From the NCBI GenBank assembly GCA_021733795.1, contig JAIPKB010000003.1:1-64000 (forward strand): DNA of 64,000 nucleotides. Direction: 5' to 3'. The stretch comes from Akkermansiaceae bacterium (GTDB lineage: Bacteria > Verrucomicrobiota > Verrucomicrobiia > Verrucomicrobiales > Akkermansiaceae). The first letter of the stretch is position 1. Every line of letters starts with the position of its first letter. Below the pieces are notes generated by a model, which ran no database searches, had not been told where the DNA came from, and saw nothing but the letters and a program-made list of their open reading frames with translations. This document shows positions 37,777 through 46,836 of the stretch, in pieces. A program made the position numbers and the translations under genes.

Positions 37777-38085
37777 ATGAAATACATCACCACAGCCATC
37801 AGCATGTCGCTCACGGCGTTGCCCTGCACCGCAGCGGACATCTTTTTGAAGAACGGCGATAAGGTCGTGATGATGGGCGACAGCATCACGGAACACCACC
37901 TCTATAGCAGTTATGGGAATATCGCCGGAACAAGTCGAAGCCAAACGTATGGCCGTCTTCAACGAACGTATGGAGAAGACGCCCGTGCTTTTCGACGCCA
38001 TCCTGAAAGCACGGATCAATCAAGGTTACAAGGTCAAAATCATATTTCTGACAAAAAATCAAAAAGTTACAAACAACAAAAATGA
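37777..38085 (+). pseudogene. SGNH hydrolase remnant with internal deletion and frameshift
   Basis: The reading starts with a signal peptide (MKYITTAISMSLTALPCTAA) and the first block of an SGNH hydrolase (FLKNGDKVVMMGDSITE), then breaks off after LYSSY. The C-terminal part of a similar protein appears in another frame from 37913: SPEQVEAKRMAVFNERMEK and LFDAILKARINQGYKVK. Most of the middle of the enzyme, probably including the Asp/His pair, is gone, and the two ends are out of frame. Its TGA still overlaps the ATG of the next gene (ATGA at 38082). In the +1 frame used here the product is about 102 residues and not expected to be active. Confidence 0.75.
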
Positions 38086-41084
38086 CAAGCAAGATAAAGA
38101 TCGGTATTACCGTGTATTTCGCAATAGTGGCGACGGCATTTGCACAGTATCCAGGCTGGAAGCATACCGGTTCGTTCTACATTCTGACAACGCCTGATGG
38201 CGCAAACCTGCCGGCCACCGCCAAAGAGGAAAGCTTTCCGCTGCTGGTGCGTCTTGACAAAGATACATTTGATTTCAAGCAAGCGCAGGCCGATGGCGGG
38301 GATGTTCGCTTCGCCGAGGCGGACAAGCCGCTGGTCTATCAAATTGAGCAATGGGATGCCGCCGCCGGCGTGGCCGCCATCTGGGTGAGGGTCCCCACCA
38401 TTCAGGGCAACGCGCGCCAGAAGATTGACATGTTCTGGGGTAAGGCGGATGCGAAGGGGGAAACGAACGGCAAGGGGGTGTTCAACGACTCGAATGGCTA
38501 CCTAAGCGTCTGGCACATGGGCGAATCGGTGACGGACGAAGTGGGCTCGACGGTGGCCAAGGATACCGGGACCACGGGGGCGACCGGGCGCATTGGCATG
38601 AGCCGGCATTTTTCCGGCGGCAAGGGGATCAATTGCGGCGAGAAGATCGCCACCTATCCAACGGGCACCAGCCCGCATAGTACGGAAGCATGGTTCAGGG
38701 CCCAACAGACGAACACGCCCATCATGGCTTGGGGCAATGATGCGCCGCAGGGGAAATTGATTCTCCAGATTGCCAGCCCTCCGCACATCAAGGTGGAGTG
38801 CTGGTTCTCCGGGGCGGACGTTCAAGGGCAGGGCAAACTTCCCTTGTCCGAATGGATTCATGTGGTCCACACCTTTCAAAACGGTGATTCCAGAATCTAC
38901 GTCAATGGCGCCCTTGACGGAACCTCGAAGTCCACCAGCGCCCCACTGGCGATCAAAAGTCCGGCACGTGTGTATCTTGGCGGCTGGTGTGATAACTACA
39001 AGTTTGTCGGCGATATTGACGAGGCCCGCATCTCCAAGGTCACCCGCTCTGCCGACTGGGTGAAGCTCGAGTATGAAAACCAGAAACCGCTGCAATCCGT
39101 GGTCGGCCCGCTGGTCCAGCCGGGCAGTGATTTCGCAGTTTCCGCGAAAACCATTAGCCTGCTAGAAGGCAAGAGCCTCACCGTCACGGCCAAGGCCGGC
39201 GGCGCGCAGATGCTATCCTGGATCATCAAGCGCGGCCCCCGGGAAACCGTGGCCGCGACCGACCGGTTTTCCTTCACGCTGGATGCCGGACGGGTCACGG
39301 GTGATGACGCGTTCACGCTCCAATTCAAGGCGGTCTTTGCCAACGACGTGAAGACCCTGGAGATCCCTGTCTCTATCAGGGAGGACATCCCTGACCCGGT
39401 TTACACCTTGCAGGCCCCGGCGACGTGGAACGGCCGCGATCCGGTCGAGGTGGTCCCTCAGATGACCAATCTGCCAGCGTTACAAGCCAAGGGTGCCGCC
39501 ACTGTGAAAACCCAGTGGTCGGTTTCCGGCCTGGCCGTGATCAAGGAAGAGGCACCCGGCAAACTGATTCTCAAGCGCTCGCAAAACAGCGGCAAACTGA
39601 CTGTCACCGCAACCGCCACTAACGGCGGCAAGCCTGTCACCCAAACCATCCAGATCGTGGTCAAGGAACCGGCCAAGGAGCTGTGGGTGCAACGCACGCC
39701 TGACAAGGATGAAAAACCCGTGGACAACCAGTTCTATGCCCGTGATGACAAGAACGAGGGCATGCTTTATTACAACGGCACCGTGACGGATTCCGCAGAC
39801 AGCGTCTTCCTCAAGCTCTATGCCGATGATAAACTGGTCAAAACCGAAAGCCAGAAACCCAAGGCCGACAAGAGTTATGCGTTCGCCCTCAAGCTCAAGG
39901 CTGGACTGACCATCTACAAGGTTGAGTTCGGTACCAAGAGCGGCACCGCCGAGAAGATCCAACAGACGGTTTCCAACCTGGTGTGCGGCGACGCCTATAT
40001 CATCGATGGCCAGTCCAATGCCGTGGGCTACAACTACGAGAACACCGACAAACGCCAGGATCTAACGCGAACTAACAGCCTGTGGATCCGCAGCTTTGGC
40101 GGCAACGGCGAGGCTGCCGATCCACTCACCGGCGGCTGGGGCAATGCCGTGGTGGAACGCTTGACTCCCACCTCCCCCGACCGCGTCCATTTCATCAGCG
40201 TGTGGGGCATGGCGCTGGCCAAGAAACTCGTCGAAGACACCAAGATCCCCATCTGCATCCTCAACGGCGCCGTCGGCGGCACCCGCATCGACGAACACAT
40301 GCCCGATGATGTCAAAAACGCCAACAAGCAACGCCCGATCTACAGCAACCTCAAGCAGCGCGTGATCGCGGCCAAACTCACCCATGGCATCCGTGGCGTG
40401 TTGTGGCACCAGGGCGAAGCCGATCAGGGGGTTGACGGTCCTGATAACTGTTATGGTTGTGAAATATACGAAAAGTATTGGCTGGATCTCACCGCCGCCT
40501 GGAAACAGGATTATCCTAACATCCGGCATTACTATTTATTCCAAATCTGGCCCAACGCCTGCTCCCAGGGTGGAACCAGAAACAGCGACAAGTTGCGCGA
40601 TGTGCAGAGGCAGCTCTCCCGCCTCTATTCCAGCCTCAGCGTGGTGCCCACCCTGGACATCCCCAGCGGCGCCAACTGCCATTTCAAAACCGATGACTAC
40701 GAGAAAATGGGCCTGGCCATGGCCCCTCTGCTGGAACGCGACATTCATGGCAAGGTCTTCCCCCAGCCAATCTCCGCCGCCGACCTGAAAAAGGCATGCT
40801 CTACCACCGCCAAAAATGACGAGATCACCCTCGAGTTCGACCAACCGGTGGCCTGGTTCGACGCGCTGGCCAGCCAGTTCTATCTGGACGGGGAAGCAGG
40901 CAAGGTTGCCTCGGGCAGCGTGTCGGGCAACCTGCTCAAGCTCAAGCTGACGGCACCCGCCAGCGCGAAATCCATCACCTATCTCACCGACAGGAAGTGG
41001 GACCCCAAGACCCTGCTCTACGGCAAGAACGGCATCGCCGCGTTGACCTTCTGCGAGGTGCCGCTGGAGATGAATGTCCGTTGA
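38082..41084 (+). CDS. Secreted DUF2341/LamG-SGNH carbohydrate esterase
   Basis: A 1000-residue exported protein. After a signal peptide come a DUF2341-like domain (~20-135, PLLVRLDKDTFDF), a LamG-like domain (~140-345, GYLSVWHMGES), Ig-like regions (~350-600) and an SGNH esterase domain with GDAYIIDGQSNA (Ser645) and VLWHQGEAD. The second half parallels the esterase at 21169 segment by segment, for example WVQRTP then EKPV(D/T). It therefore belongs to the same subfamily with a different N-terminal binding module. Deacetylation of an extracellular glycan is inferred. The start overlaps the preceding remnant. Confidence 0.83.
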   Translation: MTSKIKIGITVYFAIVATAFAQYPGWKHTGSFYILTTPDGANLPATAKEESFPLLVRLDKDTFDFKQAQADGGDVRFAEADKPLVYQIEQWDAAAGVAAIWVRVPTIQGNARQKIDMFWGKADAKGETNGKGVFNDSNGYLSVWHMGESVTDEVGSTVAKDTGTTGATGRIGMSRHFSGGKGINCGEKIATYPTGTSPHSTEAWFRAQQTNTPIMAWGNDAPQGKLILQIASPPHIKVECWFSGADVQGQGKLPLSEWIHVVHTFQNGDSRIYVNGALDGTSKSTSAPLAIKSPARVYLGGWCDNYKFVGDIDEARISKVTRSADWVKLEYENQKPLQSVVGPLVQPGSDFAVSAKTISLLEGKSLTVTAKAGGAQMLSWIIKRGPRETVAATDRFSFTLDAGRVTGDDAFTLQFKAVFANDVKTLEIPVSIREDIPDPVYTLQAPATWNGRDPVEVVPQMTNLPALQAKGAATVKTQWSVSGLAVIKEEAPGKLILKRSQNSGKLTVTATATNGGKPVTQTIQIVVKEPAKELWVQRTPDKDEKPVDNQFYARDDKNEGMLYYNGTVTDSADSVFLKLYADDKLVKTESQKPKADKSYAFALKLKAGLTIYKVEFGTKSGTAEKIQQTVSNLVCGDAYIIDGQSNAVGYNYENTDKRQDLTRTNSLWIRSFGGNGEAADPLTGGWGNAVVERLTPTSPDRVHFISVWGMALAKKLVEDTKIPICILNGAVGGTRIDEHMPDDVKNANKQRPIYSNLKQRVIAAKLTHGIRGVLWHQGEADQGVDGPDNCYGCEIYEKYWLDLTAAWKQDYPNIRHYYLFQIWPNACSQGGTRNSDKLRDVQRQLSRLYSSLSVVPTLDIPSGANCHFKTDDYEKMGLAMAPLLERDIHGKVFPQPISAADLKKACSTTAKNDEITLEFDQPVAWFDALASQFYLDGEAGKVASGSVSGNLLKLKLTAPASAKSITYLTDRKWDPKTLLYGKNGIAALTFCEVPLEMNVR

Positions 41085-41122
41085 TACCCTAACAGATAGC
41101 CGGGATGTAAGCAAAACAGTCA

Positions 41123-43459
41123 ATGAAACCCATCAAACACACGATCCACCAAATCAGCTTGCTGGCTCTGCTGGCAGGCACCATGGCATTCACATTGTTT
41201 GCCGCGGAGCCTGTGGTACCGCAACAGACGAGCCCGCAGTCTGACGGTCGAACAACTATCTCGCTCAACGGCACCTGGCAAATCGCCGAGAGCGTTTCGG
41301 CTGACGGGATTCCCACGGTTTTCGATCATACGGTGGTGGTGCCGGGAATGGTCAACCTTGCCAAGCCCGCGTTCCCGGACGTGGATCTGTTTGCCAGCCA
41401 TGAATACCTGATACGCTGGGGAAACAAGTATCCGTGGGGCGGCCCGGACATCCTGGCCAAGGATGCGCCGTTGCCGGTCATCGGCATTTCGATGCAGCAG
41501 CGCAATTACTTCTGGTATCGCACAACCTTTACGGCACCGGAAAAACGCCAGGTCGTCCTCCTCAAGATCAATAAGTCCCAGTTCGGCACCAAGGTGTGGC
41601 TCAATGGAAAGGCGGTGGGCGAGCACCCGGGCTGTTGGACGTCGGGCACTTTCAATCTAACCGACGCGTTGAACGCCTCTGGCGAGAACCAACTGCTGGT
41701 GCGCATTGGCGCCCATCCGGCGGTTTTGCCAGAGAGCCAGCCGGGAGCCGGCATGTATTCTTCGAAACACAAATGGACTCCCGGCATCTATGACGACGTC
41801 AGCCTGATCCTTTGCGACAATCCGGTGATCGAGACCATTCAGGTGGCACCGCGCATCGACAACTCCGAGGTTGTGGTTCAGACAAAAGTTAGAAACCATG
41901 GTCCGGCCAGGGTTTTCGATCTCACTCATAAGATCAGCACATGGAATACTGGCAAAGAGGTCGCGCGGACCCAGTCGCAGCGTGAAAACATTGGCGCCGG
42001 CGAGGAAAAGACCTTTACCCAGACCATTCGGATTCCCGACGCGCGGCTTTGGTCGCCGGAGGATCCCTTCCTCTATTCGGTGGAGAGCCGGACGGGCGGC
42101 GACAGCGTCCGTACGCGCTTCGGCATGCGGGAGTACCGGTTCGACAACGCCAAGAGTGTCGGCTACTTGAACGGCAAGCCGTATTACCTGCGTGGCGGCA
42201 ACATCGAGTTGCACCTGCATTTCGAGGACCCCCTCTGCGGTGAGACACCCTGGAACCGGGCCTGGGTACGCAAGCTCATCGCTGAAATCCCCAAGAAACT
42301 CGGCTGGAACACATTCCGTTTCAGCATGAGCCCCGTTCCGGATATGTGGCTCGATATCGCCGACGAGGAAGGCATGCTCATCCAGTATGAGCCGCCCCTG
42401 TGGACGTATCCTGGAGGAACCCGTCCACAGTGGGACCCCAACGAGTTCATCAAGGAGTTCGGCCTGTGGATGAGCGATAACTGGAACCATCCATGCCTCT
42501 TCATGTGGGATTCTAACAATAAATGCTCGTGGGATGATTTCGCCAAGATCATCAACACGGTGCGGCCACTGGATTTGTCCAACCGGGCTTGGGACAACGG
42601 CTTCTGCTCGCCTGCCACTCCGGCCGACCCCAGAGAGTCGCATGAGTATGTCACACCGACAGACTACCGGACGTTCAACACGTTCGAAAGAAAGCGTGAA
42701 GGCCGCTGCGTGATCCTCAATGAATATGCCTGGCTCTGGCTCTATGCGGATGGTGAACCTATTGATATTGCCCGGGGTGGCTTCGACAAAATACCCGCCG
42801 CCGAGCGCCAGGAGTATCGTTTCTATATCACCGCCGCCATGACGGAGATGTGGCGGTCCGAACGCTTCGCCATCGGGGTTCTCGACTATCAATACCTGGG
42901 CTCGTACCTGCCGCGCAAGACCGGCCCGTATCACTTCGGAGACTTTAAAGATATCACCACTCTCCAACTTCATCCGGAATTCGAAAAGTACATGGGCGAG
43001 GCGCTCAAGCCGCTGGGCGTCTATCTCAAATTCTGGGGCGAAGGCGAGCCGGGCCCCGCCTGGCACCGGGACCCCTGGTTTTCGATTTGCGGCGGCGCGG
43101 CGCACACCTTCCCGGTGGTGCTGATCAATGACGACCCGGAGCCGGTTGCCGGGAAACTGGTTCTCACCGTGGAAAGCCCTGATGGGAGAAAGCTGGCCTC
43201 CAGCGAGAAGCCGTTCCAATTGGATGGCGCTGGACGGAATGCTTATGAGCTGTCAGTGCCGATCCCCAAGGAGACCGGCAAGTACCTGTTGAAGGCCGTG
43301 GCGTACCCTGAAGGCTCGCGGCACAAGAGCCCCACGGTCAGCCTCCGGAAACTCTCGGTGGAGCGTGTTGTTGATGCTAAGGCCAAGCTGCTCCCAGGAG
43401 AAACCAAAGACAACGCGCTTCCAACAAATGATCCAAAGGATCTACTGAAGCCACAGTGA
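41123..43459 (+). CDS. GH2-like glycosidase with altered acid/base position
   Basis: A 778-residue exported protein. Order: signal peptide, sugar-binding domain (~40-220, YFWYRTTFTAPEKRQVVLL), Ig-like domain, TIM-barrel (~330-640) and a C-terminal beta domain. The usual acid/base motif of the group reads WD.xNE; here it is WDSNNKC, so the Glu position is Lys467. A possible nucleophile is the Glu in ILNEYAWLW. GH2 contains beta-galactosidases, beta-mannosidases and beta-glucuronidases, among others. With the acid/base missing this protein may be a pseudoenzyme or use another residue. It lies between the esterase and the GH106-like gene. Confidence 0.78.
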   Translation: MKPIKHTIHQISLLALLAGTMAFTLFAAEPVVPQQTSPQSDGRTTISLNGTWQIAESVSADGIPTVFDHTVVVPGMVNLAKPAFPDVDLFASHEYLIRWGNKYPWGGPDILAKDAPLPVIGISMQQRNYFWYRTTFTAPEKRQVVLLKINKSQFGTKVWLNGKAVGEHPGCWTSGTFNLTDALNASGENQLLVRIGAHPAVLPESQPGAGMYSSKHKWTPGIYDDVSLILCDNPVIETIQVAPRIDNSEVVVQTKVRNHGPARVFDLTHKISTWNTGKEVARTQSQRENIGAGEEKTFTQTIRIPDARLWSPEDPFLYSVESRTGGDSVRTRFGMREYRFDNAKSVGYLNGKPYYLRGGNIELHLHFEDPLCGETPWNRAWVRKLIAEIPKKLGWNTFRFSMSPVPDMWLDIADEEGMLIQYEPPLWTYPGGTRPQWDPNEFIKEFGLWMSDNWNHPCLFMWDSNNKCSWDDFAKIINTVRPLDLSNRAWDNGFCSPATPADPRESHEYVTPTDYRTFNTFERKREGRCVILNEYAWLWLYADGEPIDIARGGFDKIPAAERQEYRFYITAAMTEMWRSERFAIGVLDYQYLGSYLPRKTGPYHFGDFKDITTLQLHPEFEKYMGEALKPLGVYLKFWGEGEPGPAWHRDPWFSICGGAAHTFPVVLINDDPEPVAGKLVLTVESPDGRKLASSEKPFQLDGAGRNAYELSVPIPKETGKYLLKAVAYPEGSRHKSPTVSLRKLSVERVVDAKAKLLPGETKDNALPTNDPKDLLKPQ

Positions 43460-43510
43460 ACAGGTAATATCTGACAAGCAAATGACTTACCCAAATGATG
43501 ATTACACAAG

Positions 43511-43515
43511 AGGAG
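43511..43515 (+). promoter_or_regulatory. Strong Shine-Dalgarno site AGGAG
   Basis: AGGAG eight bases before ATG 43524 decides the start of the GH106-like gene over the in-frame ATG at 43482. Most other genes in the window have weak or no such sequence. Confidence 0.7.
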
Positions 43516-43523
43516 TTAACAGC

Positions 43524-46500
43524 ATGAAAAAAATAGGCTTGTTAATGTTAGGACAGTTGACGGTGTTGAGGCGACCTGTTGATTTGCTGGTCTGGGCCCA
43601 CCTCTCTCTAGTCGGCGTTCATGCCGGGGACCTTGGGTTTAGCGACCCGTCGAAGGTGCCTGCGATGCCGGACTGGGCGGTGGGACAGGCGAACCGCGCG
43701 CCGGACCTCGATGCGTTGCCTGGATTTCAGCAGCCGCCGCCGGGGTTTGGGAACGTACCATTTTACTGGTGGCTCGGTGATCCGTTGACGAAGGAACGCA
43801 TCGGCTGGCAACTCGAACAGATGGTCGGCATGACCGTATCGGGTATCCAGATCAATTACGCCCACTCCGACCAGGGTGGACGGTCGTGGGGGCTGACGTA
43901 TCCCAGCGAACCGGCATTGTTCTCCGAGGACTGGTGGAAACTGACAAACTGGTTCATGAAGGAGGCGAAGAAGCAAGGCGCGGCGATCAGTCTCAGCGAT
44001 TACACACTTGGGTGGTTCGGCCAGGGTTGGTGCGTGGATGAGTTGATGCGCGAGCATCCCGACTTGAGTGGCTGGGTGTTGCAGATGGACAAGGATGGCA
44101 AAGTCACCCCCGTGAATGTGCCACAGTCGTTGAACCCGATGCATCCGATGTCGGGGAAACTTTACGCCGAGAAATTCTTCGGCCAATTCGAACAACGCAA
44201 TCCCGGCGAAGCCGGCAAGGGGCTGAACTTTTTCTTTTCCGACGAATTGGGTTTCGGCGTCAGCGGTCGTCTCTGGTCCCCGCAGTTTGCAGATGAGTTC
44301 AAGAAGCGCAAAGGCTACGACATCACGCCCGAGTTGCCGGCGTTGTTCAAGGACATCGGGCCACGCACACCGAAGGTAAGGCTCGATTACAGTGATGTGA
44401 TGGTGTCGTTGAGCGAGGAAGGTTATTTCAAGCCGTTGTTCGACTGGCACCAGCAACGCGGCATGACGATGGGCTGCGACCACGGTGGACGAGGCCTGGA
44501 TGTCGTCGAGTTCGGCGACTACTTCCGGACGCAACGCTGGAACCAGGGCCCGGGCTCCGACCAGCCGAATCTCGGCAAGGACCTCATCAAAACGAAAGTC
44601 GCCAGTTCGATGGCGCATCTCTATCAACGTCCGCGCGTCTGGCTCGAAGGCTATTACGGCAGCGGCTGGGGAACCACGTCGGCCGGCATTGTTGATGCGA
44701 CGTTTGCGGATTTTGTGATGGGGTACAACCTGCTTTCATTACACGGCATGTACTACTCGACACACGGCGGTCATTGGGAATGGGCGCCGCCGGACAACAC
44801 CTTTCGGATGCCGTATTGGAAACACATGCGCGGTTTCATGGAGTGTGTCCAACGCCTCAGCTACCTCCTCAGCCAAGGCGATCACCGATGTGATGTCGCC
44901 ATCATCTATCCGGTAGCCCCGATGGAGGCCGACATGGATGGCAAGGAAGCCGTCAACACCGCATTCGGCACCGGCCAGCAACTCTACGCGAAAGGCGTGG
45001 ACTTCGACTTCATGGATTTCGAGTCGCTGGCCCGCGCCAAGGTCGTCGGGAAAGAACTCCATGTCTCCGGTGAGATCTATCGCGTCTTGATTTTGCCCTC
45101 GATGAAGGCCGTGCGGCACTCGACATTGCAGAAGGCGCTCGAATTCCATCGTGCCGGCGGCATTGTGCTCGCGGCCGGCGCGTTGCCCGAAGCCAGTGAT
45201 CGAGTTGGACGCGAGGACCCCGAAGTCGCCGCCATCGTGAAGGAGATTTTTCCCGACGGAGCGACGGTAAACCTGTTAGCCAGGCTGCCCGGCCGCGACT
45301 ACGACGGACCCGGCAACATCCAGCATCGTAAAATCGGGCCGCGTGACCTCTACGCAATCTACGACGCACCGAAGGCCGCCGTCTGCAAGTTCCGAGCAAC
45401 CGGCAAGGTCGAGTTATGGGATCCCTGGGCCGGCGGGACCCATCCGTTGCCAGTCAGGTCGCAGCGCGATGGCATCACGGAACTGGAGTTGCCGCTCACG
45501 GAGAAGGAAATCCAATTGATCGTCTTCAGTCCCGGCGTGCCCGAGTTTCAGAATGCGGCGGCCGCGCCGGAAATGACGCGCATCCCGCTCGACGGCGACT
45601 GGGAATTCGAGTTGCAGCCGACGTGCGACAATCGGTTCGGCGATTTCCACTGGCCACCGACGCCGACGATGATCGGTGCCGAAGTGAGACAGCTTTGGTA
45701 TTGTGAAGGAGACAACGCCAATGGCCCGTGGCGCAAGGTGACCCGTTCGTTTGGTCCGCAGTTCATCGAGGCTAACAACCAGCCGTACGAATTTTCCTGG
45801 CGTTGGGGCATCGAAAACGATCCGGGACACCAAGGCTACCATGGCTTGAAGAACGAAGTTCACGACGAATTCCTCGCCGTCGGCAGTGCCAAAATTGGCG
45901 CTGTGTTATCGCCAAATGTTGTTAGCTACAAGGGTGATGGCGGCACGTTCTCGACCGCTGTCATCGCCCCGCGCGACATGACCGCATACGCCCTCACCGG
46001 AGCGTTGAAACCGTCCACGGTCTTGCTCAACGGCGAAGTCGTTGCCGGCAGCGCGCTGCTGCTCAAAGCGGGTGCGAATGCGCTCGTGTTGGAATATGAC
46101 AAGCCCGGGCGAACCTACTTTGTGGCCTCGACCGCCAGCGATGTGCCGCCAGCACCTGCTAACTCACTGGCCATGCGCTGGCACAACAACCCGGCTGTGC
46201 TGCCGTTTGATATGCGTGCGGACGAGAAGACGCCGGTCGGGTGGTACCGGTTCGCCGCGCCGCCGGGGCTGCGGGCGATGACGATCGATGCGCGAGGCAA
46301 AGTGCAGGCATGGGCCGACGGCAAGGAGCTGAAAGTCAGCGGCAACCAGGTTGTGGTGCCGGTGCCGCCGGTATCGGTGTTGTTGCGCATCGAGCAGGAG
46401 CGTGGCTTCTATGGCGGTGCGGCGTTGCCGGAACCTATCAAACTGGATTGCGGCCCAGGCCGGATCGCACTCGGTGATTGGTCGGAGATCGAGGGACTTC

Positions 46501-46811
46501 TGAGCTACTCGGGCGGAGCCTGGTATCGGAAGACGATTGCGATTCCCTCGGCGCAACAGGTCGTTTTGGATCTGGGCGATGTGGTGGCGTCTGCCGACGT
46601 CCGGGTCAATGCCCAGCCTGCCGGGGTGCGCGTGTCGCCGCCGTGGCGCTTCGACATCACGTCGGTGGTCAAACCCGGTGAGAACCGCATCGAGATTCTG
46701 GTACGCAATACACTGGCAAACCATTACACCACGATCCCGACACAGTATCGCGGCAAGACGACCTCAGGTCTGCTTGGCCCGGTTTCGTTGAATCTAAAGA
46801 AGGATAAGTAA
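43524..46811 (+). CDS. GH106-like alpha-L-rhamnosidase family protein
   Basis: A 1095-residue protein. It has the pattern of the GH106/large rhamnosidase-like group: FYWWLGDPLTKERIGWQLEQ, QINYAHSDQGG, FFSDELGFGVSG, EGYYGSGWGTTSAG and DVAIIYPVAPME. A C-terminal GH2-type sugar-binding domain (~965-1090, GAWYRKTIAIPSAQQVVLD) closes the protein. GH106 enzymes are calcium-dependent, inverting alpha-L-rhamnosidases. The leader is odd: after MKKIGLLMLGQLTVL comes RRPVD and then another hydrophobic run, so the signal peptide may be damaged or unusual. Substrate (rhamnose versus a related deoxysugar) is uncertain. Confidence 0.8.
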   Translation: MKKIGLLMLGQLTVLRRPVDLLVWAHLSLVGVHAGDLGFSDPSKVPAMPDWAVGQANRAPDLDALPGFQQPPPGFGNVPFYWWLGDPLTKERIGWQLEQMVGMTVSGIQINYAHSDQGGRSWGLTYPSEPALFSEDWWKLTNWFMKEAKKQGAAISLSDYTLGWFGQGWCVDELMREHPDLSGWVLQMDKDGKVTPVNVPQSLNPMHPMSGKLYAEKFFGQFEQRNPGEAGKGLNFFFSDELGFGVSGRLWSPQFADEFKKRKGYDITPELPALFKDIGPRTPKVRLDYSDVMVSLSEEGYFKPLFDWHQQRGMTMGCDHGGRGLDVVEFGDYFRTQRWNQGPGSDQPNLGKDLIKTKVASSMAHLYQRPRVWLEGYYGSGWGTTSAGIVDATFADFVMGYNLLSLHGMYYSTHGGHWEWAPPDNTFRMPYWKHMRGFMECVQRLSYLLSQGDHRCDVAIIYPVAPMEADMDGKEAVNTAFGTGQQLYAKGVDFDFMDFESLARAKVVGKELHVSGEIYRVLILPSMKAVRHSTLQKALEFHRAGGIVLAAGALPEASDRVGREDPEVAAIVKEIFPDGATVNLLARLPGRDYDGPGNIQHRKIGPRDLYAIYDAPKAAVCKFRATGKVELWDPWAGGTHPLPVRSQRDGITELELPLTEKEIQLIVFSPGVPEFQNAAAAPEMTRIPLDGDWEFELQPTCDNRFGDFHWPPTPTMIGAEVRQLWYCEGDNANGPWRKVTRSFGPQFIEANNQPYEFSWRWGIENDPGHQGYHGLKNEVHDEFLAVGSAKIGAVLSPNVVSYKGDGGTFSTAVIAPRDMTAYALTGALKPSTVLLNGEVVAGSALLLKAGANALVLEYDKPGRTYFVASTASDVPPAPANSLAMRWHNNPAVLPFDMRADEKTPVGWYRFAAPPGLRAMTIDARGKVQAWADGKELKVSGNQVVVPVPPVSVLLRIEQERGFYGGAALPEPIKLDCGPGRIALGDWSEIEGLLSYSGGAWYRKTIAIPSAQQVVLDLGDVVASADVRVNAQPAGVRVSPPWRFDITSVVKPGENRIEILVRNTLANHYTTIPTQYRGKTTSGLLGPVSLNLKKDK

Positions 46812-46836
46812 AACATAATTCTAACACAGGCCGCGA

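Noticed and set aside
43482-43523. Upstream ATG for the GH106-like gene
   Set aside because: ATG 43524 has AGGAG at the right distance, and the extra residues do not improve the leader.
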